Below, one piece after another: positions 60,890-64,000 of a stretch of 64,000 nt of DNA (position 1 is the stretch's first letter; every line of letters starts with the position of its first letter). This stretch comes from an uncultured Collinsella sp. GTDB taxonomy: Bacteria; Actinomycetota; Coriobacteriia; Coriobacteriales; Coriobacteriaceae. Below the pieces are notes generated by a model. It made no database searches. It saw nothing but the letters and a program-made list of their open reading frames with translations, and had not been told where the DNA came from. The stretch spans positions 1-64,000 of the forward strand of contig CAUEQD010000002.1 of assembly GCA_959019945.1 (NCBI GenBank), in the 5' to 3' direction. Both the position numbers and the translations under genes were made by a program.

Positions 60890-61069
60890 TATTGGAGCTG
60901 CGAGCTGATGGGCGAGGACGTTCTGGAAAAGCTCGTGTACCGAAGCGAGCTCTTTAGGCGCCAGCATAAAAGCTATGTGCTCTTCTCGAAGCGCGGCTTT
61001 ACGCAGGGATGTCGGGATGCTGCGGAGAGTAGGGGAGACGTCAAGCTGATCTCGTTTGCCGAGATGTGA
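60890..61069 (+). pseudogene. C-terminal remnant of an ATP-binding (DUF234/AAA) protein
   Basis: About 59 codons reading ...WSCELMGEDVLEKLVYR, then KSYVLFSKRGFTQGC and LISFAEM, then a stop. This matches the tail of the AAA/DUF234 ATPase family (LFSKxGFTxxC near the end). The rest of the gene is missing; its left edge falls immediately after the toxin-copy-1 control region, suggesting the toxin element inserted into or replaced the gene. An in-frame ATG at 60908 has no good ribosome site, so expression is doubtful. Confidence 0.65.
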
Positions 61070-61078
61070 GGGCGGGGA

Positions 61079-61345
61079 TAATGAAGCGCGTCCTGATTTG
61101 ATGCTGGGAATGGGATGTGCTTTCCTTTTGCGACCTTTGGCGGAAAGTGTGTCCCAGAATTCGGCCCCAGAATGGGATGCCGTTTCCGGATCGGCCCTCA
61201 GGCGGAAATTACGACCCGGAATCTGGCTCCAAAACGGGACACACTTTCCCATCGGGGCTTCAAACGGAAACCGTGTCCCGGAATCGAGCCTCAGGGTGGG
61301 ACGCATTTTCCGGTAGAGGCCTGGGACGGAAGGCGTGTCCCAGAA
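61079..61345. repeat. Palindromic repeat array 3 (five units, 62-bp period)
   Basis: Unit starts at 61079 (degenerate), 61141, 61203, 61265 and 61327 (truncated), exactly 62 bp apart, of the same family as arrays 1 and 2. It lies between the ATPase remnant and the second antitoxin promoter. Confidence 0.9.
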
Positions 61346-61411
61346 TCCGGTTAATCCGATGGCCAGGTGGTTGAGCGAGCGGGCTCCGAGGCTCCATTAC
61401 TGAAAATTCAT

Positions 61412-61440
61412 TTGTTAAACCTGGCAACCGTGGGTAGAAT
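61412..61440 (+). promoter_or_regulatory. Promoter of candidate antitoxin RNA 2
   Basis: TTGTTA (61412-61417), 17 bp, TAGAAT (61435-61440), identical in form to that of copy 1. Confidence 0.72.
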
Positions 61441-61446
61441 AAAGTC

Positions 61447-61532
61447 GACGGCAGCCTAAGGGTGATAGCTGGGCAGCGCCGTTACTTAGTTCAAGGGGTC
61501 AATGCCTTAACGGCGTCGACCCCTCTTCTTTT
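61447..61532 (+). ncRNA. Candidate type I antitoxin RNA 2
   Basis: Same layout as RNA 1: a 5' hairpin (GACGGCAGCC with its partner; the loop differs from copy 1), then the shared GGGGTC/GACCCC terminator with TCTTCTTTT. The loop difference could give pair specificity, but the part overlapping the peptide gene is identical. Confidence 0.55.
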
Positions 61533-61632
61533 GCTTCGTACGCTGCTTAAGTGCCTCGGAAAGTCCGATAAGCGCCGTGAGGAGCGAGACCAAAGCGGTC
61601 AGGAGCTTCACGAAATCAATCAGATCGGTCAT
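61507..61632 (-). CDS. Candidate type I toxin peptide, copy 2 (41 aa)
   Basis: The peptide is identical to copy 1 (60656-60781), within a 200-bp block (61493-61692) that matches 60642-60841 without change. The ribosome site GGAGGT and the SOS-like palindrome lie at the same distances. Flanking DNA is diverged, so this looks like a duplicated or mobile module. The short length and identical copies argue that it is real rather than a chance frame. Confidence 0.7.
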   Translation of the reverse strand: MTDLIDFVKLLTALVSLLTALIGLSEALKQRTKQKKRGRRR

Positions 61633-61696
61633 GGGCATCACCTCCCGTCGCATGGAGGGCGCTGCCCGGCACATGGAACTGCCGTCAACAACTGCC

Positions 61697-61736
61697 ATGC
61701 TATCAAAGCGCGGTCATAAATACGAATATATGTTCG
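61697..61736 (-). promoter_or_regulatory. Promoter and SOS-box-like palindrome for toxin copy 2
   Basis: The palindrome CGAACATATATTCG (minus strand) recurs at 61723-61736, again 91 bp from the ATG, with TAGCAT (61697-61702) at 18 bp from TTCGTA. It is conserved although neighbouring bases differ from copy 1. Confidence 0.5.
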
Positions 61737-61846
61737 ATAATAACAGCAACGTGATTCCCTCGAATAGCAGCCTTTCGTAAGGGCGGCAGAAGACGGCGCT
61801 GGGCGATTGGGGATAGACGCGCAGGTCTTCGTCACCGAAAGCCCGT

Positions 61847-61937
61847 TTGATTAACCAGCCCTCTGTAGGTACACTGCATATTGATGGACTCGGGATGACC
61901 GCTGATTCAAGTCACCGGGCCTAAATCTTTTTCATGC
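61847..61937 (+). ncRNA. Possible orphan small RNA related to the antitoxin promoters
   Basis: TTGATT (61847-61852), 17 bp, TACACT (61870-61875), preceded by a diverged form of the antitoxin upstream sequence (ACCGAAA...TTTG). A GGATGAC/GTCACC hairpin and TCTTTTT near 61931-61937 could terminate a ~55-nt RNA. No peptide gene opposes it. The rest of 61740-62094 shows nothing else. Confidence 0.3.
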
Positions 61938-62094
61938 ATTTGAATAGAGCGGGCGACTCTCTTGGGGCGGTCTGCATGGCGTGCAACCGGCGCATGACGT
62001 TGCACCCCGCTTTTGTGTCCGCACGGGCGCCTATCCTTACGGCAATGTAGTCGCTTATGTAACAAGCGGCATTTGACGGAGAGAGGCCCTAACC

Positions 62095-62829
62095 GTGTCA
62101 GCTGAAAAGACGCCGGGTATCTCGGCTATCGATACGACGAACTTTGCGCGCCAGATCGTGCTGGACTTTGAGTTTGCGCCGGTCCCAAAGCAGCGCCAGC
62201 GACGTGGGCTGCGCAACGAGATTATCGAGGTCGGCGCCGTCAAGCTTGATTACCACAGCAACGTTATGGGCGAGTTCTCGCAGTTTGTGCAGACGGAATT
62301 TACCGAAGGCGTTGCGTTTTCCGTCCGCGAGCTTACGGGGATATCAGCCGTGGACACCGCGATGGCCGATCCGCTCTACATGGTGATCAAAAGGCTCAGC
62401 GATTGGATCGGTCGCTACTCCGCCCAGGTGGTTTGCTGGAGCGGGGCGGACCGGCGACAACTTTTGACCGAGTGCCAGGCAAAACACATCGACCTTGCCG
62501 CATTTCCTACGGACTGGGCTGACCTGCAGGCGTTTTACACCTCGATCATGGACGTGGGCAGCCACGGGCGCGTCTCTTTGAGTGACGCGGCGACGTGGTT
62601 TGGCATCGAGTTTGACGAGTCGACGGGTCACGCCCACAGCGCCCTTGCCGATGCGCGCGTGACCGCCAAGCTGCTCAAGCAGATGATGGAGGGGGACTAT
62701 CACGTGAGTCCGCACGCCCAGGAAGTCCGCCAGCGGTGGGGGATGGGCGAGCGACCCCAGACGCGCCTCTCCAGCAAGTGTCCCGAGCTGGGCGATCTGC
62801 TGTTGAAGCTGAAGGCGGAGGGGAGGTAG
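62095..62829 (+). CDS. DEDDh-type 3'-5' exonuclease
   Basis: 244 residues, RNase T/DnaQ superfamily. The metal ligands fit: D24 and E26 (LDFEFAP), D119 (WSGADRRQL), H181 and D186 (HSALADARVTA). Such enzymes trim RNA or DNA 3' ends; the substrate is not known. It starts at GTG 62095 with GAGAGG upstream. The C-terminal ~45 residues go beyond the exonuclease domain. Confidence 0.88.
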   Translation: MSAEKTPGISAIDTTNFARQIVLDFEFAPVPKQRQRRGLRNEIIEVGAVKLDYHSNVMGEFSQFVQTEFTEGVAFSVRELTGISAVDTAMADPLYMVIKRLSDWIGRYSAQVVCWSGADRRQLLTECQAKHIDLAAFPTDWADLQAFYTSIMDVGSHGRVSLSDAATWFGIEFDESTGHAHSALADARVTAKLLKQMMEGDYHVSPHAQEVRQRWGMGERPQTRLSSKCPELGDLLLKLKAEGR

Positions 62830-62984
62830 GAGGCAGACAGCCATCCGGAGGCGTCTGATCGGCGGCCCCTCGGGGCTTGCCCGTATCGTAGGCAATGCGC
62901 CGAATGCTCGCCATCGAAATTTATCGATGACCTATTGCAGACTGTAATGGGCCTGAGCCATCCCGGGGAAATTGCCGCGTGACC

Positions 62985-62990
62985 TATAAT
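62985..62990 (+). promoter_or_regulatory. Possible -10 of the hsdR promoter
   Basis: A perfect TATAAT with no clear -35 in the 211-bp gap before hsdR. Confidence 0.4.
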
Positions 62991-63040
62991 GTTTGGAACA
63001 GTTAAATGCGCTTTTTGCAATTGTGCAGATAGGTTTTGCT

Positions 63041-64000
63041 ATGGTTTTCGATAAAGAGGCTTCGTTCGAAGAAGCGGTCATAACCGTGCTAAAGCAGCAC
63101 GGCTGGGACGACGCGGGAGGTGTGCTTCGCTATCCCACCGAGCAGGACCTCATCGACAACTGGGCGAAGATTCTGTTCCAGAACAACGCCGACATAGACC
63201 GCCTGAACGGCTGCCCGCTCACCCAGGGCGAGATGGCGCAGATCATCGAACAAATCGAAACGCTCAAGACCCCACTCGCACTCAACGGGTTCATCAACGG
63301 AAAGACCGTCGCCGTCACGCGCGACAACCCCGACGACGCGCTTCACCTGGGCAAGGAGGTGAGCCTGAAGATTTATGATCGTCAGGAGATCGCAGCCGGC
63401 CAGAGCCGCTACCAGATAGCTCAGCAGCCGGTCTATCCTGCGAAGAACAAGATTCTGAACGACCGCCGTGGAGACCTGTGCCTGCTCATCAACGGCATGC
63501 CGGTCATCCATATCGAGCTCAAGCGTAGCGGCATCCCCGTCAGCCAGGCTACTGGTCAGATCGAGAAGTATGCCCACGAGGGCGTGTTCACGGGGCTCTT
63601 CCGCCTGACGCAGATCTTCGTGGGGATGACCCCCGACGAGGCGCGCTATTTCGCCAACCCTGGCACGGGCGCATTCAACCCGAACTTCTTCTTCCACTGG
63701 GAAGACTTCAACAACGAGCCCGTCTGCGCGGGCGACAAACCCGGAACCGACGAATGGAAATGCTTCACTTCCACGCTGCTTTCCATTCCAATGGCGCACC
63801 AGCTCATTGGCTTCTACACCGTGGCCGACAGCTCGGACGGCTGCCTGAAAGTCATGCGCAGCTACCAGTACTACGCGGCCGCCGCCATATCCGACAAGGT
63901 GCGCAAGTGCAAATGGGACGAGAGACCCAAGAGCAGCACCCCGGGGCGCCCCGGCGGTTACATATGGCATACCACCGGCTCCGGCAAGACCATGACGAGC
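63041..64000 (+). CDS. hsdR: Type I restriction endonuclease subunit R, N-terminal part (runs off window)
   Basis: 320 codons are visible and the frame is open to the window edge. The HSDR_N nuclease domain shows D145, then E159 and K161 (IELKR), the PD-(D/E)xK catalytic set; RSYQYYAA near 273 is the Q-tip-like motif; and the Walker A TTGSGKT (311-317) begins the helicase motor. HsdR cleaves unmodified DNA after ATP-driven translocation, with HsdM and HsdS. The partners would lie outside the window. The ATG at 63041 follows TAGGTT. Confidence 0.92.
   Translation, partial: MVFDKEASFEEAVITVLKQHGWDDAGGVLRYPTEQDLIDNWAKILFQNNADIDRLNGCPLTQGEMAQIIEQIETLKTPLALNGFINGKTVAVTRDNPDDALHLGKEVSLKIYDRQEIAAGQSRYQIAQQPVYPAKNKILNDRRGDLCLLINGMPVIHIELKRSGIPVSQATGQIEKYAHEGVFTGLFRLTQIFVGMTPDEARYFANPGTGAFNPNFFFHWEDFNNEPVCAGDKPGTDEWKCFTSTLLSIPMAHQLIGFYTVADSSDGCLKVMRSYQYYAAAAISDKVRKCKWDERPKSSTPGRPGGYIWHTTGSGKTMTS

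Noticed and set aside
60680..61069. A 129-codon plus-strand frame joining the toxin antisense region to the ATPase tail
   Set aside because: The first half is the reverse of the toxin gene and has no protein-like features; only the last ~59 codons resemble a real protein, treated as a remnant.
57792..61345. CRISPR array
   Set aside because: The conserved part is inverted within each unit, units vary along their length, there is no leader and no cas gene. Same for 42954-43172.

Overview
The window looks like a chromosomal segment of a high-GC Gram-positive bacterium of the Coriobacteriia, most likely Collinsella or a close relative. The grounds are actinobacterial-type ribosomal proteins and RNA polymerase subunits, strong C/G-ending codon bias, frequent GTG/TTG starts with good AGGAGG sites, and a gut-anaerobe selenium-dependent xanthine dehydrogenase cluster. 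The genus assignment is inference from gene content; no 16S gene is present.

Layout: (1) 1-4 kb: a GH13 amylase, a uracil/hypoxanthine-type DNA glycosylase, an unknown protein and an aminotransferase. (2) 4-15 kb: rplJ-rplL with an L10-type leader, galU, then rpoB-rpoC; the beta' subunit carries a C-terminal extension resembling the alpha-subunit CTD. (3) 15.1-17 kb: an ECF sigma/anti-sigma pair bracketed by a nearly perfect 34-bp inverted repeat. (4) 17.3-20.8 kb: rpsL-rpsG-fusA-rpsJ. (5) 20.9-31 kb: birA diverging from a complete type II fatty-acid operon, fabH-acpP-fabK-fabD-fabG-fabF-accB-fabZ-accC-accDA. (6) 31-34.2 kb: a PTS EIIC permease, a CDF metal exporter and a histidine phosphatase. 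(7) 34.7-40.5 kb: rplC-rplD-rplW, rplB-rpsS-rplV-rpsC-rplP-rpmC-rpsQ, rplN-rplX. The S10 cluster is split from rpsJ by about 13.9 kb and ends at rplX. (8) 41-48 kb: an oxidoreductase with a DeoR regulator, a pseudouridine synthase with a U32 peptidase-family protein, RidA and a YheO-like regulator. (9) 48.3-57.7 kb: a purine module (NCS2 permease, SsnA, YgfK, polyferredoxin, XdhD-like molybdo-hydroxylase). (10) 57.7-64 kb: an accessory region with three arrays of 62-bp palindromic units, an AbiEi-like protein, a SIMPL protein, two near-identical candidate type I toxin-antitoxin loci, an ATPase remnant, an exonuclease and the start of a type I restriction HsdR gene.

The strongest unexplained signals are: (a) three large hairpins (4056-4189, 17014-17148, 34288-34412), each just upstream of a ribosomal-protein operon, with a shared core but different, perfectly complementary 29-35-bp arms; (b) two copies of a 41-residue hydrophobic/basic peptide gene opposed by a promoter-driven antisense RNA, each with an SOS-box-like palindrome at the same distance; (c) strictly periodic palindrome arrays with 62-bp and 81-bp periods; (d) the alpha-CTD-like domain fused to RpoC.

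All functional calls rest on reading motifs by eye; no database search was possible.
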